Assembly (NCBI RefSeq): GCF_003367245.1 | Contig: NZ_QRGR01000007.1 | Location: forward strand, 124,001 to 188,000 | Reading direction: 5' to 3' | From: Pontibacter diazotrophicus | Lineage (GTDB): Bacteria; Bacteroidota; Bacteroidia; Cytophagales; Hymenobacteraceae | Length of the DNA: 64,000 bases | Part shown: piece by piece, positions 38,456 through 47,364 of the stretch | How positions within the stretch are numbered: position 1 is the first letter of the stretch | How the letters are laid out: every line of letters starts with the position of its first letter | The notes under the pieces: generated by a model | Databases searched by the model: none | What the model was told of the DNA's origin: nothing | What the model saw: only the letters and a program-made list of their open reading frames with translations | Made by a program: the position numbers and the translations under genes

Positions 38456-38812
38456 ATGGAAGCAGTAATAGACGTAGCAGTTGAATGGGTATTTGTTTGT
38501 AAAACAGACGATATACCTCAGAATGGAGGCGGATGCGTGAAAGTGGGGGATGAGCAGATTGCCCTTTACAACTTCAGCCGCCGCGGAGAGTGGTATGCCA
38601 CGCAGAACCTGTGCCCGCACAAGCAGCAGATGGTACTCTCAAGAGGTATGATTGGCAGCACCGGCGACACCTGTGAACCAAAAGTAGCCTGTCCTTTCCA
38701 CAAGAAAACATTTTCTCTTCTTTCCGGCGAATGCCTCACAGGCGAAGAATATCAACTAAAAACTTATCCTGTAAAAGTGGAGGGAGACAAGGTGTACGTG
38801 GGTATTGAGTAA
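38456..38812 (+). CDS. nirD: Nitrite reductase small subunit, Rieske-like
   Basis: The 118-aa product has the NirD Rieske fold. It shows NLCPHKQQMVLSRG (residues ~49-62) and KVACPFHKKTFSLLSGE (about 76-92). The Cys-x-His and Cys-x2-His pairs (CPH, CPFH) are present, so it may actually hold a [2Fe-2S] centre, whereas many NirD proteins have lost the ligands. It partners NirB. It is the second gene of the operon. Confidence 0.93.
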   Translation: MEAVIDVAVEWVFVCKTDDIPQNGGGCVKVGDEQIALYNFSRRGEWYATQNLCPHKQQMVLSRGMIGSTGDTCEPKVACPFHKKTFSLLSGECLTGEEYQLKTYPVKVEGDKVYVGIE

Positions 38813-39160
38813 GGGCACAGCTGGTACACCATAAGCCCGGCCTTGTAACAAGCATCCTCATCCCATACCACCCCTTATATCCCGAATACTCACAAAACCG
38901 ATGACATCAGAAAGCTTTTAATTCTGATGAAGTTCATAGCGGTTCTGAAAGTATGACGGCACTTGATAGCAAGAAAATTACTTGTCAGCGCTTCTTCACT
39001 TCCTGAAAAGATGAAGAAGCGCGGCTACTGAGATACAGTGCAACAACCTTAAAGACCTCGCAGCGTGCGCAGGCTCCTGCGAGTGTCTGAAGCAAAGGAA
39101 GCATGATGCATCTCAGCAGACAAGAAGCACCAAAATTTAATCAACACTTAATCAGCATAC
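38813..39160 (+). other. Structured non-coding leader between nirD and the porin gene
   Basis: The 348-bp gap has no convincing ORF but three hairpins in order: CATCAGAA / TTCTGATG near 38906-38929; GCGCTTCTTCA / TGAAGAAGCGC (38988-38998 / 39012-39022, 11 bp); and CTCGCAG / CTGCGAG near 39057-39083, extended by AGAC / GTCT. None is followed by a T run, so they are more like a leader RNA than terminators. No known riboswitch consensus was recognised. Confidence 0.4.
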
Positions 39161-40447
39161 ATGACAAGAAGCTTTACCCGTCTTATTTTACTTGCAACAA
39201 GTCTGCTGCTTATCAGTGCAGAAGCTTCCTTTGCGCAGTTCTCTTTATCAGCGGAGGTGAGGCCGAGGGCGGAATTCCGCGATGGCTTTAAAACAGTGCT
39301 GGCAGAAGGAGAGACCCCGGCTTTCTTTATTGAGCAGCGGTCCCGGCTTAACGCGAACTACCAGTCGGATAAACTGCGGCTGCGGCTGTCGTTGCAGGAT
39401 GTGCGGGTGTGGGGAAATACCAGTCAGGTGTATAAATCAGACCCGAGCCTGTTCAATGTGTACGAAGCCTACGGCGAATATCAATTCACACCACGGATAG
39501 CTGTGAGGGTGGGCCGGCAGGAGCTGAACTACGACAACGCCCGCTTTTTAGGTAACCTGGATTGGGCGCAGCAGGGCCGCAGCCACGATGCTGTCAGGCT
39601 GATGTATGCTGACACTTCAGGCTTTGCCGTGCATGCAGGAGCAGCTTTTAACCAGCAGGTGCCTTTTGAGCCCGGGAAGTTAGAAGGCACTTTTTATGGC
39701 GGAGTGGATAACTACAAGACCATGCAGTATCTCTGGCTCCACAAAGAAGCCGGAGGAGCTAAATTCTCAGGTCTGTTCTTTAACGATGGGCGGCAGCGCA
39801 CATCAGACTCAACTGTTTTCTTTCGCCAGACTTACGGCGTTCTAGGTGAACAAAGTCTGGGAGCCATCAAACTGGGAGGAGAGTTCTATTATCAAGGCGG
39901 GAAAGACCCGGCAGGCAGAACAGTACGTGCTTACCTGGCTGCGCTGAATGCTACGCTATCCACCAAACTTACCCCGGTAACATTAGGGGTAGACTACCTA
40001 TCCGGGTCCGATGCCAACGATACCCGCAACAGAGCTTTTACACCCTTGTATGGCACCAACCACGCCTTCTACGGCTTCATGGACTACTTCTATGTAGGAA
40101 ACAACCACGGCCAGGCAGGTCGTACGGCAGGCCTGGCAGATATTTATCTTAAAACCAATTTTAAACTAGGAGAGAAAAGCTCGCTCCTGGCGCACCTGCA
40201 TCATTTCGAATCTCCGGCAACAGTTTACGCTCCGGTTGAGGGATCTGGTACACTGTCCTCGCGGCTTGGTGAGGAGATAGACCTCATGTATAGCCTGAAT
40301 GTGAGTCCTGATTTTAATCTCAAAGTTGGTTACTCGCAACTATACGCCACAGAATCGATGGAGGCCCTGAAAGGCAGAACCGGAGATACCTTTAATCAGT
40401 GGGCCTGGGTTATGCTGACTTTCAAGCCTGTCTTATTTAAGCAGTAA
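39161..40447 (+). CDS. Outer-membrane porin, alginate-export family
   Basis: The 428-aa product has a signal peptide (hydrophobic ~6-25, ending SFAQ) and an all-beta body of alternating aromatic strands ending in a C-terminal Phe-rich strand (MLTFKPVLFKQ). The start SAEVRPRAEFRDGFKT and the VRVGRQELNYDNARFLG motif (about residues 111-127) are typical of the Alginate_exp family (PF13372), 18-stranded OprD/AlgE-like barrels. Its position in the nitrate cluster suggests nitrate/nitrite diffusion across the outer membrane. Confidence 0.8.
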   Translation: MTRSFTRLILLATSLLLISAEASFAQFSLSAEVRPRAEFRDGFKTVLAEGETPAFFIEQRSRLNANYQSDKLRLRLSLQDVRVWGNTSQVYKSDPSLFNVYEAYGEYQFTPRIAVRVGRQELNYDNARFLGNLDWAQQGRSHDAVRLMYADTSGFAVHAGAAFNQQVPFEPGKLEGTFYGGVDNYKTMQYLWLHKEAGGAKFSGLFFNDGRQRTSDSTVFFRQTYGVLGEQSLGAIKLGGEFYYQGGKDPAGRTVRAYLAALNATLSTKLTPVTLGVDYLSGSDANDTRNRAFTPLYGTNHAFYGFMDYFYVGNNHGQAGRTAGLADIYLKTNFKLGEKSSLLAHLHHFESPATVYAPVEGSGTLSSRLGEEIDLMYSLNVSPDFNLKVGYSQLYATESMEALKGRTGDTFNQWAWVMLTFKPVLFKQ

Positions 40448-40511
40448 GCACTCCCTGTTTCACCCGAGCCTACTTTCATCCATACATCTCACTTATTACT
40501 TTTTATTTATC

Positions 40512-41882
40512 ATGAAAGCATCTAAAGGAAAAGCAACCTCCATTAATCTGTTTAGTCTGAAGTCGATTCCGATGCGAACGTTTCACCTTTCGTGGCTCGC
40601 CTTCTTTCTCTGCTTCTTTGGCTGGTTTGGCATTGCGCCACTGATGGCGGTGGTGCGCGAAGAGCTTAATCTTACAAAAGACCAGATTGGCAATATCATC
40701 ATCTCATCGGTGGCTATCACAGTGATTGCCCGCCTTGCCATCGGCTGGCTTTGCGATAAAATCGGGCCGCGTATTTCCTACACTGGCTTGCTGATTTTAG
40801 GTGCGTTCCCGGTCATGTTCATCGGGTTCAGCAACAGCTATGAGTCATTCCTGCTTTTCAGGCTGGCGATAGGTGTCATCGGGGCTTCTTTTGTGATTAC
40901 GCAGTACCATACCACAGTGATGTTTGCACCTAATGTGGTGGGTACGGCCAATGCCACCACAGCCGGTTGGGGTAACCTGGGTGGTGGCGTTACGCAAATG
41001 GTGATGCCGCTGATATTTGCAACTTTTGTAGGGGCAGGCTATGCACAAGGAATGGCTTGGCGCTATGCCATGGTCGTGCCGGGCATCGCCATGATTATAT
41101 GCGGTATTGCCTACTACTTTTATACCAAAGACACGCCTACGGGCAATGTGTCTGACTTATCAGAAGCAGCGGCAGCGGCGAAGAAAAAAGACACAGTGTC
41201 CTTCTGGAAAGCAGCAGCCGACCGCCGGGTGTGGGCGTTGTTTGTACTCTATGGAGCATGCTTTGGCATTGAGTTGACTATTAACAACATTGCCGCCATC
41301 TACTACCACGACTATTTCTCACTTGACCTGGCAACGGCTGGTCTGATTGCTGGTTTGTTTGGTCTGATGAACATATTTGCCCGTACCCTCGGCGGATTCT
41401 TCGGGGATAAAGCCGGCATACGCTGGGGCCTTTCCGGCAGAGTATGGTTTTTGGGTGCTGTGATACTGGTAGAAGGACTCGCGCTGCTATTATTCTCCCG
41501 AATGACTGTACTGCCGCTGTCTATTATCGCGATGGTTGTCTTCAGCCTTTTTGTACAGATGTCTGAAGGAGCTACTTTTTCAGTTGTGCCTTTCATCAAT
41601 AAAAAAGGAATGGGTGCTGTGGCAGGCATCGTGGGTGCCGGTGGTAACGCGGGTGCCGTGGCGGCAGGCTTCCTGTTCAAGGTCGAAAACCTGTCGTATC
41701 CGGACGCTTTGTTCATCATTGGTCTGGTAGTGGCCGGCACATCCGCCCTGACGCTATTAGTAAGATTCTCACCAGAGATGGAGCGTGAAGCACAGGAGGA
41801 AATGGATTCGCTGTTAGCGGAAAAGAAGGCAGACGAAAGAATCGCGGAGCCTGCTTTCCAGGTGGAAGAAGCCAGAAGGTAA
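40512..41882 (+). CDS. Nitrate/nitrite transporter, MFS NNP family
   Basis: The 456-aa product has about 12 membrane helices. It carries both nitrate-signature loops of the NNP family: GWGNLGGGVTQ (about residues 154-164) in helix 5 and GAGGNAGAVAAG (about 376-387) in helix 11, plus FGWFGIAPLMAVVREEL in helix 1. These bind nitrate with conserved Arg residues. Annotated elsewhere as NarK/NasA/NrtP. The N-terminus might start at the ATG at 40572 (MRTFHLSW). The cytoplasmic C-terminal tail is charged. Confidence 0.93.
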   Translation: MKASKGKATSINLFSLKSIPMRTFHLSWLAFFLCFFGWFGIAPLMAVVREELNLTKDQIGNIIISSVAITVIARLAIGWLCDKIGPRISYTGLLILGAFPVMFIGFSNSYESFLLFRLAIGVIGASFVITQYHTTVMFAPNVVGTANATTAGWGNLGGGVTQMVMPLIFATFVGAGYAQGMAWRYAMVVPGIAMIICGIAYYFYTKDTPTGNVSDLSEAAAAAKKKDTVSFWKAAADRRVWALFVLYGACFGIELTINNIAAIYYHDYFSLDLATAGLIAGLFGLMNIFARTLGGFFGDKAGIRWGLSGRVWFLGAVILVEGLALLLFSRMTVLPLSIIAMVVFSLFVQMSEGATFSVVPFINKKGMGAVAGIVGAGGNAGAVAAGFLFKVENLSYPDALFIIGLVVAGTSALTLLVRFSPEMEREAQEEMDSLLAEKKADERIAEPAFQVEEARR

Positions 41883-41930
41883 TCGTGCTATCCGGAAAGA
41901 TAAGCGCTATAAATAGAAGTAGTGTGAAGG

Positions 41931-42158
41931 GTCCCCCTTTGAAGGGGGTAGGGGGATGATTTATTCATTCAGATACACAAAGTTTAATCTATGGCGCGAG
42001 GGTCCTCCCTCGTGTCTACTATTCCTGGGCCTCTGGCCCTTTGAGTCAGAGACTCAACATTTACCCTCCGTCGCGAATCTGGAGATTTGCGCCAGTAAAA
42101 GAGCAGCGAATGATTATTTGCAGGTGTAATCATCCCCCCACCCCCTTCAAAGGGGGAC
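41931..42158. repeat. Inverted-repeat element between transporter and nitrate reductase
   Basis: A 31-bp arm at 41931-41961 is the reverse complement of 42128-42158 with one mismatch; each arm itself contains a smaller palindrome (CCCCCTTTGAAGGGGG). About 166 bp of unrelated sequence lies between. It resembles the CCCCC-rich repeats scattered through Bacteroidota genomes, such as the one at 63327. Possible MITE or transcript-processing hairpin. Confidence 0.75.
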
Positions 42159-42198
42159 TAAGAAAACACCTGCGCAAAAACAGTAAAAAGAGGAAACA

Positions 42199-45100
42199 AT
42201 GCCAGTAGATACTCAACAGAAGAATTCCTTTACCAGCACGTGTTGCTATTGTGGTGTGGGATGCGGTGTAGTGGTGAACAGGGAGAAGAACGGCACTGTT
42301 ACCGTGGAAGGAGACAAAGCGCACCCTGTAAACAAAGGGATGTTGTGCAGCAAAGGCATGAACCTGCAGTACACGGTGAACGACAAAAGCGACCGGCTGC
42401 TTTACCCGGAGATGCGCTATAACAAGAACATGCCCCGGCAGCGCGTATCCTGGGATACCGCGCTGGAGCGTACGGCTGCTGTCTTCAGCACTTTCATTAA
42501 GAAGTATGGCCCAGAGTCTGTGGCTTTTTATGCCTCGGGGCAGTGCCTGACAGAGGAGTACTATGTTATCAATAAACTGATAAAAGGCTTTATCGGAAGC
42601 AACAACATTGATACAAACTCACGGCTGTGCATGAGCAGTGCGGTGGCCGGTTATAAAATGGCGCTCGGCGAAGACAGTGTGCCGATTTGCTATGATGACA
42701 TTGAACTGGCGGACTGTTTCTATGTAACAGGTGCTAACCCGGCTTGGTGCCATCCAATTCTTTGGAGAAGGGTAGAGGCGCACAAAGCAGAGAACCCGGA
42801 TGTAAAAATCATTGTGGTGGACCCGCGGGTAACCGATACCTGCGCCATTGCCGACCTGCACCTGCAACTCAACCCAGGTACCGATGTAACGCTGAACCAT
42901 GCCATCGGCAGGGTACTGATTGAGAACGGCGACATTGACCTGGACTTTGTGCGGAACCATGCCCAGGGCTTCGAGCAATACCGCGAAGTGGTGTTTCAGA
43001 AAACCCTGGCGAAGTCTGCCCAGATATGTGGCTTGACAGAAGAGGAGATTCGCCTGGCAGCTTCTTACATCGGCAACGCCAATGGGTTTATTTCGATGTG
43101 GACCATGGGCCTCAACCAGAGTTCCAATGGCACAAACAAGAACCTGAGCCTGCTGAACCTGAGCCTGATTACGGGGCACATCGGCAAACCCGGTTCTGGC
43201 CCCTTTTCCTTAACTGGCCAGCCAAATGCTATGGGCGGCAGAGAAGTAGGCGGCTTGTCTAACCTGCTGGCAGCGCACCGCAACCTGAATGACCCGGCAC
43301 ACCGCGAAGAGGTGCAGAAGTTCTGGGGCGGTACGGTTATCTCAGAAAAGCCAGGGCTTACGGCCACCGAAATGTTCGAGGCCCTGAACGACGGGCGCTT
43401 GAAGGCTATCTGGATTCTGTGCACCAACCCGCTCACCAGCCTGCCAAACGTGCGCATGGCCGAGGAAGGCCTGAAAAAAGCGAAGTTTGTGGTAGTGCAG
43501 GAAATAAGCAATAAGCCGGAGACGCTGCAATATGCCGATGTGGTACTTCCTGCCGCTACCTGGGCAGAGAAAGAAGGCACCATGACAAATTCAGAACGGC
43601 GTGTCAGCTACCTGCACAAGGTAATAGACCCGCCGGGAGAAGCGCTGCCGGATGCTGAAATCATTTGCCGTTTCGCCCAAAAAATGGGCTACCGTGGTTT
43701 CGACTATCCCGGCTTTGCCGACATATATAAAGAGCATACGCAGTTAACCGCCGGCACTAACATCGATGTGAGCGGACTGAGTTACGAGTTGCTGAAAGCG
43801 AATAGAACAGTTCAGTGGCCTTATAAATCCGGCGAAGTTGGAGATGGCACCGCAAGGCTTTTCACTGATAAAGTATTTTATACCCCTTCCACCAAAGCTA
43901 TCATTCATTCGCCTTCTGATGAAGTCAGCAGTGAGCAACCTGATGCCGACTTTCCGCTGATACTCACCACCGGCCGTATCCGTGACCAGTGGCACACCAT
44001 GAGCAAGACCGGCAAGGTAAACAAGCTGAAGAAGCATATCTCGCAGGCTTTCCTGGAGATAAACCCTGCCGATGCGGAGCGTCTGAAGATAGCAGATGGT
44101 GATGTGGTGGAGGTAAAGTCGAGAAGGGGAGAGGTGCGCGTGAAAGCGACACTATCTCCCGGTATAAAGCAGGGCGTGGTATTCCTGCCGATGCACTGGG
44201 GCAAGATATTGGGCAGCGACCTGAACCGTGCCAACAACGTGACCAGCGATTTACTTGACCCTATTTCGAAAGAGCCAGACTTTAAATTCTGCGCTGTAGA
44301 AGTGCAGAAGTACCAGAAGCCATTCCAGCGCATTGTCGTGATAGGAGCCGGAGCGGGTGCCTACGGTTTTGTGAAGTCTTACCGTGAAATCAACGAGAAC
44401 GACGAGATTACCATCTTCAGCAAAGAAGACTTCCCGTTCTACAACCGGGTGATGCTGCCGGACTATATCAGCGGAATGCAGAGCTGGCAACAGCTTGTGA
44501 AGATGAAAGACTCCGAAGAACCGGCTTATAATATTCAGCTGCTCAGAGGCGTGAGTGTAGAGCATATAGACCGGGAAAATAAGTTTGTAATAGATTCAAG
44601 GGGCATTCAAACAGAATATGATGTGCTGCTGATGGCAACAGGCAGCCGGGCAGCGGTACCGAAACATGTGCCGTCGTTGCCAGGCATCTTCACCATGCGC
44701 AGCCGCACCGATGCCGACAACTTCCGAAACCATGTGCCGGAAAACGCGCATGTGGTAATAGTGGGCGGTGGCTTATTAGGGCTGGAAATGGCGGCTTCGC
44801 TGCGTGAGATGGGGGTGAAAATCACCATCATTCAGCGGGTGTCGCGCTTCCTTGACAGGCAGCTTGACCCATTGGGTAGCCAGCTGCTGCACGAGGAAAT
44901 GATTGACCAGGGCTGTGATATTTATTATAACGATGAGGTGCAGCTATACTATGGGCGGTCGAAACTAACAGGCGTGGGCTTGAAGAGTGGCCACCGCATA
45001 GACTGCGATGCCATGATAATTGCCATCGGCACCGTGCCGAACCTGGAGCTGGCCAGGGCCTGCGGCCTGGAGTGCAAGCGCGGCGTGCTGGTAAATGAGC

Positions 45101-45732
45101 GGCTGGAAACAAGTGACCCTGATATTTATGCCATTGGTGAGATAGCTGAGTTCAACGGGGTGCTGTACGGCATCACCGCTGCCGCCGAGCAGCAGGCAGA
45201 TGTGGTGGCGCAGCACCTGAATGGGAACATTGCCAGCTACTACGAAGGCAGCACGTTCATGAACATCATCAAAATCCATGGCTTTGATTTGTGCAGCATT
45301 GGCTTGGCGGAGAGCCCGGATGAGGAGCGCTATGAGGAGATTGTTTTCATAGACAAGGCAAAACGCTATTACAAGAAGTGCATCATTCACCAGGACAGGC
45401 TGGTAGGCACAATTCTAATTGGCGATAAAACAGAGTTCCAGGAGTACAGGGAGTTAATCTCCAACAGAATTGAGTTGAGTGACAAGCGCCTGCAGCTTTT
45501 ACGAAGCGGCCAAAAAGCAGAACCGGTGCTGGGCAAACTGGTATGTAGCTGCAACAACGTAGGCAGCGAAAATATCCGGCAGAAAATAGCAGAAGGGTGC
45601 AGCGATTTAAAACAGCTGTGTGCCCAGACAGGTGCCGGTACGGGTTGTGGTTCCTGCAGGCCGGAGGTAAAACAGATTTTAGATGATGCGCTGAAATTAG
45701 AGGTGCTGCATGTGCCGGAGGCGGTAAGCTAA
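42199..45732 (+). CDS. Assimilatory nitrate reductase fused to FAD reductase and BFD domain
   Basis: The 1,177-aa product joins the usual NasC and NasB functions in one chain. Residues ~1-700 form a Mo-bisMGD catalytic unit: [4Fe-4S] site CCYCGVGCGV ... CSKG (about 14-54), the likely Mo-ligating Cys in NSRLCMSSA (about 148), and a C-terminal MGD-binding domain starting LILTTGRIRDQWHT (about 593). Residues ~708-1050 form an FAD/NAD(P) reductase (IVVIGAGAGAYGF, VIVGGGLLGLEMA). The end (about 1114-1165) is a BFD-like [2Fe-2S] domain, CSCNNV and GTGCGSC. It reduces nitrate to nitrite with NAD(P)H in the cytosol. The next gene starts 12 bp later. Confidence 0.93.
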   Translation: MPVDTQQKNSFTSTCCYCGVGCGVVVNREKNGTVTVEGDKAHPVNKGMLCSKGMNLQYTVNDKSDRLLYPEMRYNKNMPRQRVSWDTALERTAAVFSTFIKKYGPESVAFYASGQCLTEEYYVINKLIKGFIGSNNIDTNSRLCMSSAVAGYKMALGEDSVPICYDDIELADCFYVTGANPAWCHPILWRRVEAHKAENPDVKIIVVDPRVTDTCAIADLHLQLNPGTDVTLNHAIGRVLIENGDIDLDFVRNHAQGFEQYREVVFQKTLAKSAQICGLTEEEIRLAASYIGNANGFISMWTMGLNQSSNGTNKNLSLLNLSLITGHIGKPGSGPFSLTGQPNAMGGREVGGLSNLLAAHRNLNDPAHREEVQKFWGGTVISEKPGLTATEMFEALNDGRLKAIWILCTNPLTSLPNVRMAEEGLKKAKFVVVQEISNKPETLQYADVVLPAATWAEKEGTMTNSERRVSYLHKVIDPPGEALPDAEIICRFAQKMGYRGFDYPGFADIYKEHTQLTAGTNIDVSGLSYELLKANRTVQWPYKSGEVGDGTARLFTDKVFYTPSTKAIIHSPSDEVSSEQPDADFPLILTTGRIRDQWHTMSKTGKVNKLKKHISQAFLEINPADAERLKIADGDVVEVKSRRGEVRVKATLSPGIKQGVVFLPMHWGKILGSDLNRANNVTSDLLDPISKEPDFKFCAVEVQKYQKPFQRIVVIGAGAGAYGFVKSYREINENDEITIFSKEDFPFYNRVMLPDYISGMQSWQQLVKMKDSEEPAYNIQLLRGVSVEHIDRENKFVIDSRGIQTEYDVLLMATGSRAAVPKHVPSLPGIFTMRSRTDADNFRNHVPENAHVVIVGGGLLGLEMAASLREMGVKITIIQRVSRFLDRQLDPLGSQLLHEEMIDQGCDIYYNDEVQLYYGRSKLTGVGLKSGHRIDCDAMIIAIGTVPNLELARACGLECKRGVLVNERLETSDPDIYAIGEIAEFNGVLYGITAAAEQQADVVAQHLNGNIASYYEGSTFMNIIKIHGFDLCSIGLAESPDEERYEEIVFIDKAKRYYKKCIIHQDRLVGTILIGDKTEFQEYRELISNRIELSDKRLQLLRSGQKAEPVLGKLVCSCNNVGSENIRQKIAEGCSDLKQLCAQTGAGTGCGSCRPEVKQILDDALKLEVLHVPEAVS

Positions 45733-45744
45733 ACTAAAAAGCAG

Positions 45745-47244
45745 ATGATATTGAAGAAGAACTTAGTAAAGATAAACCTGCCAGGAGGCATGGTGTCTGC
45801 CGGAGACTTGTACCGCATTCTGGACGCTGCAGAGAAAGCAGGTGTAGAAAATGTACGGTTTGGAAACAGGCAGCAGGTCATCTTTTATGTGGCGGAGGAG
45901 AAGTTAGAAGTTCTGAAACAGGATTTAATAGCGGCTGATATTATGTTTGAGCTGGATGCAGATATTCATCCGAACATCATCAGCTCTTATGCCATTGAGG
46001 ACGTTTTTTACCATGCAGACTGGCTGCGGGAGGGTGTGTACAAAGATATTCTGGACTTATTCGATTACAGGCCCCAGCTAAAGATAAACCTGGTGGATAA
46101 TAACCAGACCTTTTTTCCATTCTTTACCGGTAACCTCAACTTCATAGCCTCTGACACCAGTAATTATTGGTATCTGTACATCCGCTTTCCTAAAACAAAT
46201 ATCATTTACGCCTGGCCCTCGCTGGTTTACTCAGAGGATATTCCAAGTCTGAGCAGTGCCATCGAGAGCACCATTTTCGCAAACAAAGAGCAGTTCTACG
46301 ACCAGCCTGCTATTGAGGGAAATGTACTGCATGGGCTTGTGAATGCTAGTGGCAACTTTGTCGTGCAGCCCGTTACGAAAGCTTTAAAACTTCCGGATTT
46401 CAAGCTTCCTTATTACGAGGGGTTCAACAGGTATGGCAACAAACTATGGCTGGGGATTTACCGCCGCGATGAACTCTTTTCAGTGGCTTTTTTAAAGGAT
46501 GTTTGCAAAATATGCCTCAAAACAAGGGTTGGGCAGCTGTACACCACACCATGGAAGTCCATCATTGTGAAAGGCATTGAATTAACAGACCGCGACCTGT
46601 GGGATGTGGTGCTGTGCAAGCACCGGATAAATGTACGGCATGCCTCCAACGAACTGAACTGGCAGGTAGAGGATCTTTGCGATTACGGCCTGGACCTGAA
46701 GAATTACCTTGTCAGGATATTCAATGAAGAAGACGTGCGGACATATAGGTTGTGCTTTGCCATCAAAACACAGCCCAAAACAGGGTTGTTTGGCTCTATC
46801 ATCATCCGTACACAGCAGCAGGACTTGCAGGGCATAGACCCCGCCACCGAACGTTTCGAGGTCTTGCACACCCGGGAGTTCAACCCTAACTCTAAGGAGT
46901 TTATCAGCTTCCGGAAAGACGTAACAAGGCAGGAGCTCAGTGCTTGCCTGATAGAGCTCTGCAACCTTTTCTATGAGTTGCAGAGTGAGCCGGAGTTAAT
47001 GGCAGGTGCTGTATACTTAGAAGAAGAAGTGCCAGGCGAACCAGAGGAGCAGGCAACGCAACAGGTGTACCAATGCAAGAACTGCTTCACCGTGTATGAC
47101 GAAGCATTCGGCGATGAGTTAAATCAAATAGCCGCAGGTACTCCCTTCGCAGTTATTGCAAACTATAGCTGCCCAACCTGTGAGGCTCCGAAAGAAGATT
47201 TTATGCCGGTAGAGATGCAGACTTTAACTGTAGGTATTTCCTGA
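45745..47244 (+). CDS. Sulfite/nitrite-reductase-like scaffold with C-terminal rubredoxin
   Basis: The 499-aa product ends in a rubredoxin domain (residues ~445-490): YQCKNCFTVYDEAFGD and SCPTCEAPKEDF give the four Fe ligands. The N-terminal part, with LPGGMVSAGDLYRILDAAEKAG and VRFGNRQQVIFYV (about 12-48), and a later similar half after FLKDVCKICLKTRVGQ (about 250-265), resemble the ferredoxin-like half-domains of siroheme nitrite/sulfite reductases. The siroheme C-x5-C / C-x3-C motif is absent, so catalysis is doubtful. It lies 12 bp after the nitrate reductase, so an electron-carrier role for that enzyme is inferred. Confidence 0.7.
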   Translation: MILKKNLVKINLPGGMVSAGDLYRILDAAEKAGVENVRFGNRQQVIFYVAEEKLEVLKQDLIAADIMFELDADIHPNIISSYAIEDVFYHADWLREGVYKDILDLFDYRPQLKINLVDNNQTFFPFFTGNLNFIASDTSNYWYLYIRFPKTNIIYAWPSLVYSEDIPSLSSAIESTIFANKEQFYDQPAIEGNVLHGLVNASGNFVVQPVTKALKLPDFKLPYYEGFNRYGNKLWLGIYRRDELFSVAFLKDVCKICLKTRVGQLYTTPWKSIIVKGIELTDRDLWDVVLCKHRINVRHASNELNWQVEDLCDYGLDLKNYLVRIFNEEDVRTYRLCFAIKTQPKTGLFGSIIIRTQQQDLQGIDPATERFEVLHTREFNPNSKEFISFRKDVTRQELSACLIELCNLFYELQSEPELMAGAVYLEEEVPGEPEEQATQQVYQCKNCFTVYDEAFGDELNQIAAGTPFAVIANYSCPTCEAPKEDFMPVEMQTLTVGIS

Positions 47245-47313
47245 AGTAGTGCTGTGCCTGTGTCATGGTATTCTGTTTCAGGCGAAGCTACAGTTTAGCT
47301 GCATCATAAAAGC

Positions 47314-47350
47314 AAAAGTCCCTGCCAGTGAGGTAACCGGCAGGGGATTT
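47314..47350. terminator. Terminator between nitrate cluster and purU
   Basis: CCCTGCC (47320-47326) pairs with GGCAGGG (47339-47345), flanked by A-rich and T-rich ends, so it can serve both convergent genes. Confidence 0.65.
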
Positions 47351-47364
47351 CGTTCTAACCGTTC

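Noticed and set aside
38940..39100. Known riboswitch (TPP, cobalamin, SAM) in the nirD-porin gap
   Set aside because: Hairpins are present but none of the conserved core sequences of these classes could be found.
39103..39291. Small ORF just upstream of the porin
   Set aside because: Overlaps the porin signal peptide in another frame and has no protein-like features.
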